Below are positions 1 to 8,694 of a stretch of DNA of 64,000 nucleotides, piece after piece. The notes under the pieces were generated by a model. The model was not told the DNA's origin. It did not search any database and worked only from the letters and a program-made list of their open reading frames with translations. The stretch comes from Chloroflexota bacterium. Its GTDB lineage: Bacteria > Chloroflexota > Anaerolineae > Anaerolineales > E44-bin32. The stretch is taken from the NCBI GenBank assembly GCA_022561385.1, contig JADFRG010000008.1, positions 1 through 64,000 of the forward strand, given 5' to 3'. Position 1 is the first letter of the stretch. Each line of letters starts with the position of its first letter. A program made the position numbers and the translations under genes.

Positions 1-12
1 GAAGAACAAACT

Positions 13-1455
13 GTGAAGGCGCTTTCGTGGCAGATGATCTACGGAAACTATCGTTCCAAGCTGGGCGCGGAGGGATGGGAACGTCTGGAACAGAAAGTCG
101 GGGCGCCGGATTTCAAGAAGATGGACTCCGACGAAGATACACCTATGGGGCCTTTCAACGAGGCGGTTTCATTCATCGACCAAGAGCTTGGGGATGGGGA
201 TGGCTCGATGGTGCAGGAGATCACAGTGGCCTCCGTCGACCGCTGGGCCAGCATCTTTCGCAATTTAGTGAAGCAACTGCAGGGCCGGCCGCAGAAGATG
301 ATGGAGATTTTCTGCACCGAGGTGCATCCATACTTCCTGAGCGATGCGGGGGCCACTGAGATCGTAGAATCTGCGCCCGATCACTTTGTCCTGAAGATGG
401 AGAATGGGCTCCTGGAAGGATTCAAGATCGGGCTGATCGAGGGATTCTGCGATATCGTGGGGGCCGATGTAGAGATCGAACGTCGAAACGGTGATTATCA
501 CGTCAGCTGGGTCATACAGGAAGAAACTCCAGCGCCCTCGCGGTGGGCGCTGTTCGTCAATGCCACAAGGCTGCCTTTCCTGACCGCAACTCTGGTTCCA
601 GTATTGCTGGGAGCGGTAATCGCCTGGGACGACGGATTCGTCTTCAATTTAGGGCTATTTCTGCTGACGTTGCTCGGGGCCTCGCTTTTCCATCTCGGCA
701 CCAATGTCATGAATGATTATTTCGATCACACCAGCGGAGTGGACGAAGCCAATCTCACGCCTACCCCTTTCTCAGGCGGATCGAGGCTGGTCCAGCGTGG
801 CCTGGTCGAACCCAGGAGTCTCCGTAATCTGGCCTGGGGTTTCTATGCTGGCGGGACGCTTGTCGGGTTACTCCTGCTGGCACTGACCGGTCCAGGGTTG
901 CTGATATTTGGCCTGGCAGGATTCCTGCTCGGTTTCCTGTACACGGCGCCGCCCATACGCTTGATCCATCGGGGGCTGGGCGAGATCGCCGTGGGGTTAG
1001 GCTTTGGCCCGGTCATGTTGCTGGGCGCCTATTGGGTGCAGACGCAGGAGTTGAGCGCCGCGGCCTGGTATGTCTCGATTCCGGTTGGGATCTTGATCGC
1101 AGCCGTGCTCTACATCAATGAGATTCCGGACCGAATGTGGGACGAAAAGGCCGGCAAACGAACGCTGGTCACGCGCGTATCACCTGAAGTTTCGATCATT
1201 GGATATGCGACCTTGATCGGCGCGGCTTACCTGTCCATTCTGGTGGGGGTCGCGCTGGGCGTGATGCCGGTCGCAACCCTGCTGGGGCTGCTGACGATCC
1301 CTATGGTCTGGAGGGCGTACAAGGCTTTACGCCGGCATCACGCCTACGCCTACCGCCTGATCCCGGCCAATGCCACCACCGTCTTTGCGCACCTATACAC
1401 CGGCCTGCTGCTGACTGCGGGTTACGTAGTCACCGGAGTGATTGCCAGGCTCTAA
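13..1455 (+). CDS. MenA-type prenyltransferase with extra N-terminal domain
   Basis: The C-terminal part, from about residue 177 to 480, is a UbiA-superfamily membrane prenyltransferase most like 1,4-dihydroxy-2-naphthoate polyprenyltransferase of menaquinone synthesis. It has about eight hydrophobic segments, a first Asp motif NDYFDHTSGVDE at residues 234-245 and a second region NEIPDRMWDEKAGKRTL near 369-385. The first 170 or so residues are soluble and do not belong to MenA; the pattern (FVLKMENGLLEGFKIGLIEGF, then IERRNGDYHVSWVI, each shortened here) recalls small V4R/heme-NO-like sensor domains, but I cannot assign it. The GTG at 13 is the first start visible, yet the frame is open to base 1, so the gene may begin upstream of the window. 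MenA assignment is likely; the exact aromatic substrate is inferred. Confidence 0.75.
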   Translation: MKALSWQMIYGNYRSKLGAEGWERLEQKVGAPDFKKMDSDEDTPMGPFNEAVSFIDQELGDGDGSMVQEITVASVDRWASIFRNLVKQLQGRPQKMMEIFCTEVHPYFLSDAGATEIVESAPDHFVLKMENGLLEGFKIGLIEGFCDIVGADVEIERRNGDYHVSWVIQEETPAPSRWALFVNATRLPFLTATLVPVLLGAVIAWDDGFVFNLGLFLLTLLGASLFHLGTNVMNDYFDHTSGVDEANLTPTPFSGGSRLVQRGLVEPRSLRNLAWGFYAGGTLVGLLLLALTGPGLLIFGLAGFLLGFLYTAPPIRLIHRGLGEIAVGLGFGPVMLLGAYWVQTQELSAAAWYVSIPVGILIAAVLYINEIPDRMWDEKAGKRTLVTRVSPEVSIIGYATLIGAAYLSILVGVALGVMPVATLLGLLTIPMVWRAYKALRRHHAYAYRLIPANATTVFAHLYTGLLLTAGYVVTGVIARL

Positions 1456-1476
1456 GCAGACCACCTCATCCATAAA

Positions 1477-1510
1477 CCCAAAGTGGCGGCCATCGGGCCG
1501 CCACTTTGGG
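1477..1510. terminator. Bidirectional hairpin terminator
   Basis: A perfect 15-bp stem (CCCAAAGTGGCGGCC and its complement) closes a 4-nt loop ATCG. It sits exactly between two converging genes, the prenyltransferase and the PLP enzyme. Short T-rich stretches flank it on both strands rather than a long T run. Confidence 0.8.
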
Positions 1511-1528
1511 TTGTGCCGAGGCGATGTT

Positions 1529-2677
1529 CTAAAGGGAGTTAAGCGCTTGCTCAATATCCTGGATTAGATCCTCCGGGTCTTCGATTCCGATTGAGAACCT
1601 CAAGAGATTGGGCGCAACCTTGCTTTGCGGACCCTCAACCGAAGCACGATGTTCGACCAGACTCTCCACTCCCCCCAGTGAGGTGGCGCGAATGATCAGC
1701 TCGAGGCCGGTGGCTACGGTGAGGGCCTCCTGCGTGCCTCCCTGAACCAAAATCGAGAGCATTCCTCCGAACCCATTCGTCATCTGCCGCCGCGCGATTT
1801 CGTGTCCGGGGTGACTATCGAGGCCCGGATAAAGCACGGCCTCAATCGCGGGATGGTGTTCGAAGTGGCGCGCGATGCGGAGCGCCGATTCGGAACATCG
1901 CTCATAACGAATAGCCAACGTGCGTAAGCCGCGCAACAGGAGCCAGGACTCGAAAGCTCCCAGCACACCTCCCGCGTGTTCTCGAATGTAGCGAATATCC
2001 TTCCATCGATCGTCGATTCGGTTGGTGACCAGAACACCCCCGGTCAGATCCGAATGCCCATTCAAGTATTTGGTAGCCGAGTGGGCAACGATATCTGCTC
2101 CAAGGGCGAGTGGCCGGGTCGTAACCGGCGGAGCAACCGTCGAATCTACTGCAAGGATGGCTCCGGCCTCGTGAACAACATCGGCCGCGGCCTGGATGTC
2201 GATCACATCCCAGGTAGGATTCACGGGGGTCTCGATCCACACGATGTCCAGCTTTCCGGGAATAATGGCCCTGGGCAACGAATCGGGCTCCCCGGGATCG
2301 TACGAGCCGAGCTCGATGCCCCGCCTTTCGGAAATCCTTCGCAGCCAACTGAGAGTCCCGTAATAGATGACTTCCGGGACCAAGATCTGCTTGCCGGCCT
2401 CCACCGTTTCGAATAACGCGGCCGCGGCGGCCAGCCCGGAGGCAAACAGCAAGGCTTCTCCGCCGCCTTCGAGCTCAGTCAGCAGCTTCTCAACTTCGTT
2501 CCCCGTTGGATTTTGCGTGCGGCTATAGATGAAATCGCCGATCAGCTCGTAATTTTTGTCGCGCGCGAACGTGGCCGCTGAATGAAGCGGAGGGACGATA
2601 GCCCCTGTGGCCGGGTCGATATAGTGGCCGGCCTGCGCAAGCTTCGTACTGACGGCGTGCGGTTTTGGTGCACTCAT
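1529..2677 (-). CDS. Cys/Met metabolism PLP enzyme (cystathionine synthase/lyase type)
   Basis: This is a 382-residue fold-type I PLP enzyme of the trans-sulfuration family, normal in length. The PLP lysine is K203 in SATKYLNGHSD, the cofactor-ring aspartate is D178 in AVDST, and the phosphate-binding Tyr/Arg pair is in YSRTQNPT (Y51, R53). The conserved glycine-rich GHSDLTGG follows the lysine. Members act as cystathionine gamma-synthase, cystathionine beta- or gamma-lyase, methionine gamma-lyase or O-acetylhomoserine sulfhydrylase; sequence alone does not separate these. It is the last gene of a four-gene minus-strand operon, 11 nt after the methyltransferase, so a sulfur amino-acid role is plausible but the context does not confirm it. 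Confidence 0.9.
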   Translation of the reverse strand: MSAPKPHAVSTKLAQAGHYIDPATGAIVPPLHSAATFARDKNYELIGDFIYSRTQNPTGNEVEKLLTELEGGGEALLFASGLAAAAALFETVEAGKQILVPEVIYYGTLSWLRRISERRGIELGSYDPGEPDSLPRAIIPGKLDIVWIETPVNPTWDVIDIQAAADVVHEAGAILAVDSTVAPPVTTRPLALGADIVAHSATKYLNGHSDLTGGVLVTNRIDDRWKDIRYIREHAGGVLGAFESWLLLRGLRTLAIRYERCSESALRIARHFEHHPAIEAVLYPGLDSHPGHEIARRQMTNGFGGMLSILVQGGTQEALTVATGLELIIRATSLGGVESLVEHRASVEGPQSKVAPNLLRFSIGIEDPEDLIQDIEQALNSL

Positions 2678-2688
2678 CCGTGGCTCCT

Positions 2689-3432
2689 TCAGGTTTTCTC
2701 TAAGACCCAGAAATGCGATAGGCCAAATACGCGCAGGGGAGTACCCTCCAGGAACTGAAGAAAGGACCTTAACCCCCGGCCAAGGCGCGGCCAGCGCGCG
2801 ATCACATTGTCATAACCGCCGAAGATCACCGTCTGGTGAACGACTCGGACGGGCAACCCCTCGAGGAGCTGCCCCAGTTGATGCCCGGAGTAAACCCGGA
2901 CGTGGGGAACGATACGCTTGCGTATGGCCGTGGGCAGGTAGTTTACGAAAGGGAAATTGCCGTAGTGGTAGCTGCCGCGCAAATACACCCCATGGGTCTC
3001 GAAGGGATAGCCGCGATTGGGTGCAAACAACATAAGGCGCCCGCCCGGGGCGTCTCCGGAGGGCGGTCGCAGTGCCCGGACCATTTCGGCCAGAGCGGCT
3101 CGATCGTCGTCCACATGTTCGATGACTTCGTGCGAAAGGATCAGGTCGAGGCTGCCGTCCGGAAATGGTAGGTGTTCTGCGCGGCCGGACAAAATGGCCG
3201 GGAGACGAGCCTTCGCCACCCGCGCTCGTTCCCGATCGAACTCAAGGCCTACGGCAAATTTTGCCAGCGGCTTGAGGCGCTCCAGGTATACGCCCACCCC
3301 GCAGCCGTTGTCGAGCACACGGCCTCGCTCCCGGCCGCCGGCCATTGCCAGGATCATCCGCAGCCGGCGTTCCTGACCCGCCCTCCACACAAGCGAGGGC
3401 TGACCGAGAGCGGCCGCCTTTTCAAGGTCCAT
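2689..3432 (-). CDS. Class I SAM-dependent methyltransferase
   Basis: A 247-residue Rossmann-fold methyltransferase. The SAM-binding motif I is VLDNGCGVGVYLERL near residue 40, the acidic motif II is GLEFDRERARVAKARL, and the post-motif PFPDGSLDLILSHEVIEHVDDD near residue 92-113 is typical of the Methyltransf_11 family. The C-terminal region, with YPFETHGVY, GNFPFVNYLP and a basic amphipathic tail, resembles methyltransferases acting on surface glycans or lipids, but the substrate is unknown. It lies between the YdcF-like gene (24 nt gap) and the PLP enzyme (11 nt gap), in one operon. Confidence 0.85.
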   Translation of the reverse strand: MDLEKAAALGQPSLVWRAGQERRLRMILAMAGGRERGRVLDNGCGVGVYLERLKPLAKFAVGLEFDRERARVAKARLPAILSGRAEHLPFPDGSLDLILSHEVIEHVDDDRAALAEMVRALRPPSGDAPGGRLMLFAPNRGYPFETHGVYLRGSYHYGNFPFVNYLPTAIRKRIVPHVRVYSGHQLGQLLEGLPVRVVHQTVIFGGYDNVIARWPRLGRGLRSFLQFLEGTPLRVFGLSHFWVLEKT

Positions 3433-3456
3433 CAGGTTCGAATGTGGAGTGGCTAA

Positions 3457-4266
3457 CTACGGGACCCAGGGTGGGCCGGTCCATCCATTGAACCAGTAAA
3501 AGAGCTGGGCGAGTCCTTCTCGAACGGCGGCGCGACTGGCCTGCAGGGCCGCCGGGTGTGGAATCAGGTTTCCTTGCTCCACGATGTGGCCCTCCGAGTG
3601 CTGGCTCGATGGAGACGGAACAGGATCAAGGCCCTGCGCGCGCATGACGGCCAGCGCGCGCCGCATGTGGATGGGAGAGGTGACCAGGATGAAGTCCTCG
3701 ATCTTGTTCGCTTCGAGCAGCCTGCTGAGCAGCTCTGCCTGTTCGAGAGTGCTGCCGGAAACAGATTCCATCTTGATCCGATCCGATGCCACCCCCAGGC
3801 CGAGCAGCTCCTGCTGCATAGGAATGCTTTCAGGGGTGAGCGCGTTTATCAGCTCGTCTGACCCGCCCGACACGATCATCGTCGGCTGATCGAGCAATTT
3901 GTACAGGCGCGCTCCTTCCAGCACACGCAGCGCAGTAGCACCGCTGAGTTCGTTGATCTCATTGCCTCCGGCGCGGAAGGTGGCACTTCCCCCTCCCAAC
4001 ACGACAATGGCCTGCGCACCGCTGGCCGCCTCGACGGTACGTACAGGCTGCGATCCGTCGCGCAGTGCGCGCTCGAGAGTGCGGGCGGTCAGAGGCAGGC
4101 TGAGCAAGAAATAAAGCACCGCCAGGAAGCCCAGCAAGCTGCTGCCCCAGCCCCGCGTGTCGCGATGCGCGAACAGCAGCAGCACCCCCAGGAAGAAGCC
4201 AATCAGCAGAAATTCGAGAGAGCCCGGGATCAAGTAGGCTTTAGATAATTCGTAGATGGCGTCCAT
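3457..4266 (-). CDS. YdcF/SanA-like DUF218 membrane protein
   Basis: Two N-terminal membrane segments (about residues 14-32 and 40-62) are followed by a DUF218 domain, recognisable by AIVVLGGGSATF, the LRVLEGARLYK helix, IVSGGSDE, the STLEQAELL stretch and the ILVTSPIHMRRAL signature. Family members such as SanA and YdcF are linked to envelope barrier function and cyclic enterobacterial antigen or peptidoglycan precursor handling in other bacteria; the biochemical activity is not settled. The domain should face outside the membrane. The gene is second in a minus-strand operon, 46 nt after the 2H phosphoesterase. Confidence 0.8.
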   Translation of the reverse strand: MDAIYELSKAYLIPGSLEFLLIGFFLGVLLLFAHRDTRGWGSSLLGFLAVLYFLLSLPLTARTLERALRDGSQPVRTVEAASGAQAIVVLGGGSATFRAGGNEINELSGATALRVLEGARLYKLLDQPTMIVSGGSDELINALTPESIPMQQELLGLGVASDRIKMESVSGSTLEQAELLSRLLEANKIEDFILVTSPIHMRRALAVMRAQGLDPVPSPSSQHSEGHIVEQGNLIPHPAALQASRAAVREGLAQLFYWFNGWTGPPWVP

Positions 4267-4312
4267 GGTGGCTAAGGGTACGCGTTATGTCCGCGCAGGG
4301 TCCTGACCCGAT

Positions 4313-4804
4313 TCAACCGAGTGGAATGGTCAGCCGTGGAATATACGGCGCGGTAAGGTCTTCAGGCGACCCGACGTACATACGAATCGAGTCGACCGAA
4401 AACGTAAACGAAGGCGGGTCGGGGAGCGGGATCTGGGAGGGGTCCTTGGCCCTTCCGAGGGTGAGATGCGGGTGGTAATCGGCCCGCGCGTAGTCAGGGT
4501 AGGTCTCCGCCAGCGACTGGTAAAGCGCAATCAGCGGTTCGGGATCGGTGGGCTCGAGAAAAACCGCGTCTTCGAAATATCCGTATCGCTCGAGGACCAC
4601 ATCAAACGGCGAGTTTTGGGCACAAATGGGGCCAAGTACTTCGGCCGTCTCATCGGACAGATCGGCAGAAGCAAACGGGAAGAAGATCGTGAAATGTGCA
4701 GGTACCTTGGCGAACGAATCGGGGTCGTATTCCTCCCGTAAAGGATAGGCAAAGGCCTGTACCGGCTTTGGGGGGACGATGAGAAGCGCGGTCTCGAGTT
4801 GCAC
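4313..4804 (-). CDS. 2H phosphoesterase (2'-5' RNA ligase family)
   Basis: A 163-residue protein with the two HxTx signatures of the 2H superfamily, HFTIFFPF near residue 37 and HPHLTLGR near residue 111, separated by the usual distance. Such enzymes hydrolyse 2'-3' or 1'-2' cyclic phosphates, or ligate RNA 2'-5' in vitro; the physiological substrate here is unknown. The chosen start is GTG at 4804, because TAAACT lies 9 nt upstream and there is no ribosome binding site, matching the leaderless pattern seen at many genes here. It is the first gene of a four-gene minus-strand operon and is divergent from the methyltransferase at 4882. Confidence 0.8.
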   Translation of the reverse strand: MQLETALLIVPPKPVQAFAYPLREEYDPDSFAKVPAHFTIFFPFASADLSDETAEVLGPICAQNSPFDVVLERYGYFEDAVFLEPTDPEPLIALYQSLAETYPDYARADYHPHLTLGRAKDPSQIPLPDPPSFTFSVDSIRMYVGSPEDLTAPYIPRLTIPLG

Positions 4805-4881
4805 AGCGGGCTGAGTTTAACATGTTTCCCTTCTGGACTGCCCAGATGCTGGATGGTACCCGAGAGTTATAATGCGCAATT
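4805..4881. promoter_or_regulatory. Divergent leaderless promoter pair
   Basis: On the plus strand TATAAT at 4868-4873 precedes the ATG at 4882 by 8 nt. On the minus strand TAAACT (complement of 4814-4819) precedes the GTG at 4804 by 9 nt. Neither gene has a Shine-Dalgarno sequence and neither -10 box has a clear -35 partner. Confidence 0.6.
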
Positions 4882-5526
4882 ATGAAAAGTTGCCAGTGCA
4901 TCGGAATCGAACGCGAGTTCAACGCGGAAGACGCGGAAAATGAGCTCGCAGCCTACCGTGAGCAGGGACCGAGCAAGACCACCCAGATCTTGATCGATGC
5001 GCTCACCGAGCAAGGAGTGGAGGGACGCACCTTGCTCGATATCGGCGGCGGAGTGGGAGCTATTCAACACGCCTTGTTAGGTGCTGGAGCGGCGACCGCG
5101 ACCGCGGTTGAGGCCTCCACGGCATTTGCCAGGGCGGCCGAAGATCAGGCCCGGGAATTAGGCCGGAGCGAGCAGGTAGAGGTCAGACACGGCGACTTCG
5201 TTGAGTTGGCCGATACCGTTCCGCAGCACGATATCGTCACCCTCGATCGCGTGATCTGCTGTTACGACGATATGAAATCGCTGGTGGGTCTTTCGGCCAC
5301 CCGCGCCCGCAAACTGTATGGTGTGGTGTATCCGCGAGACGATTGGTGGGCCAAACTCGTCGCCCGCTTGGGCAACTTCTTCTTTTGGATCACTCGCAAC
5401 CCATTTCGGGTTTTCGTCCACCCTGAGGCTGCGGTACAGCGGATACTGGATCAGGCTGGGCTGGAGAGGGTTTTCTACAAGAGGACTTTCATCTGGCGAG
5501 TTGCGGTTTATGCGCGGAAAAGCTAA
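4882..5526 (+). CDS. Class I SAM-dependent methyltransferase (BchM-like)
   Basis: A 214-residue methyltransferase. The N-terminus carries a small Cys-x-Cys element (MKSCQCIGIEREF) followed by REQGPSKTTQILID and the SAM motif TLLDIGGGVGAIQHAL near residues 50-64; DRVICCYDDM and VVYPRDDWW follow. This arrangement resembles Mg-protoporphyrin IX O-methyltransferase (BchM), but close relatives are widespread in non-phototrophs, and no other tetrapyrrole gene is nearby, so I do not call it bchM. Start ATG is set by the TATAAT box 8 nt upstream. It converges on the molybdoenzyme gene with a 60-nt gap. Confidence 0.8.
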   Translation: MKSCQCIGIEREFNAEDAENELAAYREQGPSKTTQILIDALTEQGVEGRTLLDIGGGVGAIQHALLGAGAATATAVEASTAFARAAEDQARELGRSEQVEVRHGDFVELADTVPQHDIVTLDRVICCYDDMKSLVGLSATRARKLYGVVYPRDDWWAKLVARLGNFFFWITRNPFRVFVHPEAAVQRILDQAGLERVFYKRTFIWRVAVYARKS

Positions 5527-5586
5527 CCGAATCGAATGTTCTCAGGCCGGCGGCCGTCTCTAATACGCGCCAGGTATGGAGATAGA

Positions 5587-7260
5587 TTATGCGGTGGCGG
5601 ATACTTCGTGGAGGCCGGTGGCGCCGTCGGGCCGCACAGGATTTGACTCGATGACTTGTGGTTTGCCTGACCGATCAAAGGCCCGTACCTTGAAGAGGTG
5701 CCTCCCGGACTCGCGCGGCCAATCGTAGCGCCACTGCAGCCAGGTGAGCGGACCCAACGCCGGCGCCCGCAGCTCGGCTTCGACCCACTGCCCCTCGTCC
5801 ACCTGCACTTCAACCCTGCTGATTCCATTCGCGCCCGCATGGGCGATTCCGCCCACGGGGACCGTCTGCATTTCCTCGTCCGCCGCATCGGTGGCCACGG
5901 TATCGATTACGGATGTCATTCGAACATAGGCCTCCTCGCTCCAACCCCGCTCGACCCAGTATCCTCGCCCCTCACGGTCCAGCAATTCCATATTCACAAT
6001 CCATTTGGGCTGCTTCATGCCGTAACGATTTGGAATGATGATGCGCAGTGGAAAGCCATGGTCCACCGGAAGGGGTGCGCCGTTCATCTCATAGGCGAAT
6101 ATCGTGCGATCGCCCATTAGGTCCGACATCGAAACGCTCTCATAAAAGCCGTCGGCGGCCTCGATGAAGAGTTCCTCCGCCGTGGTGCGCATGCCCGCGG
6201 TTTCAAGCACGTCCCGCACTAGTACACCCGTCCACCGGGTGGTGCTGATCAAATCTCCGCCGACACGATTCGAAATGCACGAAAGCGTATGGTGATAACT
6301 CAAGGACGGCATCGCCCGGATTTCTTCCAGTGTGAGACTCAGGGGTCGATCCACCACCCCGGTCAACTCCAGCCGCCAGGTCTCCGCCGCCAAGCGCGGC
6401 CTGCGGGTGCTGATATCGATACGGTAAAAGTCGGCGTTAGGCGTGATCTCAAGCCGTGTGCCGGGCGCGACGTTGATGCGGGCCGCCAGGGCCTCCGCGG
6501 TCGGAGAGTCGACCAGCGCACTGGTATCCAGGATCTCAACTTGAACCGGCGCAGGCGGGGAACCCTTTCCAAACAGCGAGGCGCCGACCCAGGAACCAAT
6601 TGAAATCGTTGCCACGCTGCCGCCCAACAGCGTAACGAAATCCCGCCGCGACAAGCTGGAATTGGGATCCTCGGCCAGGGCCGGCCCTGCACGCTGGATC
6701 AACCATCCTAAGCTCCAACCCCAGGACACATAAAGCAGCGCAAACCACAATCCTACCCACCAGACCGAGGTTTGAGAGAATCCGACCGCGACCGAAACCA
6801 GCCAGAAGGAACCCGCTAGCAACGCGCCCGTCCTCACTCCGTGTCCCGACAACTGGCGTGGATCATCCCTTCCAAGCCACTGCAGCACGATCCCGAAGGC
6901 CGCGCCGATGGCAACAAACATAACCAGGGCCATGCTCCGCTCAGCTATTTTGGCAACTTCCGAGGTGGGGCCTACATTCAGCGCGGTGATCACCGACACA
7001 AGCGAGTCGATACCGAAGGTGAGAATATCGCCGGGAAGAACGCGGGCTAACCCGTCGAATAGATCGAATGGAGTGAACGTAAGCCCTGCGATGCCCTCCG
7101 CCAGCGAGCCCAGCGCCATGACCGGAATGCTTGTGAGCGCACCCAGACCACCCGCCCTAATGTAAGAGATGCGGGTGTATTTCATCTCGCCTGCGTTAGG
7201 ATTCTGCGCGCTCATTCCGCTCGATTCCGCATCTGCTGGCTCAAGATTAGATTCGCTCAT
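5587..7260 (-). CDS. Membrane-fused sulfite-oxidase-like molybdoenzyme
   Basis: A 557-residue two-part protein. Residues 1-190 hold about five membrane segments. A twin-arginine-like SRRDFVTLLGG at 204-214 is followed by a hydrophobic stretch, and then an oxidoreductase molybdopterin domain runs from about 270 to 445. The Mo-liganding cysteine is C328 in TLSCISN, followed by GGDLISTTRWTGV. A C-terminal Ig-like Mo-co dimerisation domain covers about 450-545. Known relatives are sulfite oxidase, YedY/MsrP and plant nitrate reductase. The internal twin-arginine motif after several membrane helices is unusual and suggests the catalytic half is exported while tethered. The electron donor or acceptor is not evident; no cytochrome gene is adjacent. 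Confidence 0.85.
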   Translation of the reverse strand: MSESNLEPADAESSGMSAQNPNAGEMKYTRISYIRAGGLGALTSIPVMALGSLAEGIAGLTFTPFDLFDGLARVLPGDILTFGIDSLVSVITALNVGPTSEVAKIAERSMALVMFVAIGAAFGIVLQWLGRDDPRQLSGHGVRTGALLAGSFWLVSVAVGFSQTSVWWVGLWFALLYVSWGWSLGWLIQRAGPALAEDPNSSLSRRDFVTLLGGSVATISIGSWVGASLFGKGSPPAPVQVEILDTSALVDSPTAEALAARINVAPGTRLEITPNADFYRIDISTRRPRLAAETWRLELTGVVDRPLSLTLEEIRAMPSLSYHHTLSCISNRVGGDLISTTRWTGVLVRDVLETAGMRTTAEELFIEAADGFYESVSMSDLMGDRTIFAYEMNGAPLPVDHGFPLRIIIPNRYGMKQPKWIVNMELLDREGRGYWVERGWSEEAYVRMTSVIDTVATDAADEEMQTVPVGGIAHAGANGISRVEVQVDEGQWVEAELRAPALGPLTWLQWRYDWPRESGRHLFKVRAFDRSGKPQVIESNPVRPDGATGLHEVSATA

Positions 7261-7343
7261 TTCCCTGGTTTCCCCTCAAATTGCTCCGGGCAATCTTAAT
7301 ACGCAAGCCTTAAGAGAGCATTATGACTTTGGCCCCACCTTGT

Positions 7344-7358
7344 TATAATCGCCACCCC
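7344..7358 (+). promoter_or_regulatory. -10 box of a probable leaderless promoter
   Basis: A perfect TATAAT at 7344-7349 lies 9 nt before the GTG at 7359. There is no room for a ribosome binding site between them, and an upstream ATG at 7323 would place the promoter inside the gene. Confidence 0.6.
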
Positions 7359-8618
7359 GTGAAAAGCAGCCGGCCCATCTCAACAGTGTTGTGGTTCTCG
7401 GTCGGGGCGCTTGCGGCGTCGGTTATCTTGCTGATAGCCTACCAGATTCCCCCCGTGAAATTTCGACTCGAATGGCGCCTGGATGCTTTTTCAGGGATCG
7501 TTCGAGGCTGGATCCGGCCGCAGGAGACGCTGCCCGCCCCCGCAAACGTCTCCCCGGGTTCATTTCGACCCATCGTGCCGCCGACCCGGGCCGCGAGCTC
7601 GCTCGAACCGGGGGGTACCCAGCTTGCTCCTTCCCCGACACCCATCCCAACCGCATTGCCGGCCCGCGTCACCCTGCCCGCGCCGGCGTGGGAGGGACAG
7701 GACTGGAATAACTGCGGGCCAGCCACGCTGGCGCTGGGATTGCGCTTCTATGGCTGGGAAGGAGATCAATTCACGATCTCAAGACTTCTCAAGCCCGACC
7801 GAGGCGACAAAAACGTCAATATTGATGAGCTGGTTTTCTATCTCCGCACTCAAGCCGGCTGGCTGAATACCGATTTCCGCGTGGGCGGCACCATAACGCG
7901 GCTCAAGAGTTTGCTCGCGGCCGGATTCCCGGTGATCGTGGAGAAGGGGTTCATTTTGGGCGAGGGGGATGGCGGGGGCGGCTGGGCCGGACACTATTTA
8001 CTGTTGACAGGCTACGATGATGCGACACAGAGCTTCATAGCTCAGGACACGAATCCGGGCACCGGTGGGCCGGACCGCACAGTCTCCTACGAGGATTTAG
8101 ATGTTGGCTGGCGTCAATTCAACCGGGTATATATGTATATCTACTTGCCCCAGGATGAAGCCCGGATTCAGGCCATCCTCGGCGAAGACGCGGATTTCGA
8201 TCGAAATCGCACCGTGGCACTCGAGATGGCTCAGGATGAGATCGAATCAGATCCGCAAGATCCGTACGGCTGGTTCAATTTGGGGACAAACCTGGTGTAC
8301 TTCGAGCGGTACGGCGAGGCCTCCCGCGCATTCGACAATGCCCTATCGCTCGGTTTACCGTGGCGATTCACCCGCTACCAATTCGGGCCTTACATCGCTT
8401 ATTTCAATCAGGGCCGATTTCAAGATGTAGTAGATCTGGCCGAGGCGACCCTGTTCAGGACCTACAAAGCCGAGGAATCCCTGCTCTGGCGAGGTTGGGC
8501 ACAATTCCGGCTTGGCGATCTCAATAGTGCCGTATTGAATTGGCGCGAGGCCCTGAAATACAACCCGTTTTATCAGGACGCGCAGTACGCGCTCGAGTAC
8601 GTCGGGTCCACGCCCTAA
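7359..8618 (+). CDS. Membrane-anchored C39-like peptidase with TPR tail
   Basis: A 419-residue protein. One N-terminal membrane helix (about residues 9-28) is followed by a Pro/Thr-rich linker and a papain-like Peptidase_C39_2 domain. The catalytic cysteine is C119 in WNNCGPATLAL, the histidine H212 in GHYLLLTGYD and the aspartate D230 in AQDTNPG. The C-terminal 130 residues form TPR-like helices (PYGWFNLGTNLVYFERYGEA, LLWRGWAQFRLGDLNSAV). The catalytic domain should be extracytoplasmic. C39-type enzymes often cleave double-glycine leader peptides, but this subfamily lacks an ABC transporter and its substrate is unknown. GTG 7359 is preferred over ATG 7323 because of the adjacent TATAAT box. 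Confidence 0.8.
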   Translation: MKSSRPISTVLWFSVGALAASVILLIAYQIPPVKFRLEWRLDAFSGIVRGWIRPQETLPAPANVSPGSFRPIVPPTRAASSLEPGGTQLAPSPTPIPTALPARVTLPAPAWEGQDWNNCGPATLALGLRFYGWEGDQFTISRLLKPDRGDKNVNIDELVFYLRTQAGWLNTDFRVGGTITRLKSLLAAGFPVIVEKGFILGEGDGGGGWAGHYLLLTGYDDATQSFIAQDTNPGTGGPDRTVSYEDLDVGWRQFNRVYMYIYLPQDEARIQAILGEDADFDRNRTVALEMAQDEIESDPQDPYGWFNLGTNLVYFERYGEASRAFDNALSLGLPWRFTRYQFGPYIAYFNQGRFQDVVDLAEATLFRTYKAEESLLWRGWAQFRLGDLNSAVLNWREALKYNPFYQDAQYALEYVGSTP

Positions 8619-8635
8619 TTCCTCGGCTGGAAACT

Positions 8636-8661
8636 CCGCGGGCTGAAGCCTGCGGTATGAT
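8636..8661 (+). promoter_or_regulatory. Palindrome abutting ferritin -10 box
   Basis: An imperfect palindrome CCGCgGGCTgaAGCCtGCGG at 8636-8655 runs directly into TATGAT at 8656-8661. That places it over the -35/spacer region of a probable ferritin promoter, the place expected for an operator. No Fur-box consensus is visible, so the regulator is unknown. Confidence 0.35.
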
Positions 8662-8694
8662 TTACGACATCCATTAGAAAAGAGGCAGGCTCCA

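Noticed and set aside
4882-5526. Naming this methyltransferase bchM
   Set aside because: Similarity is to a broad family; no other bacteriochlorophyll genes are in the window.
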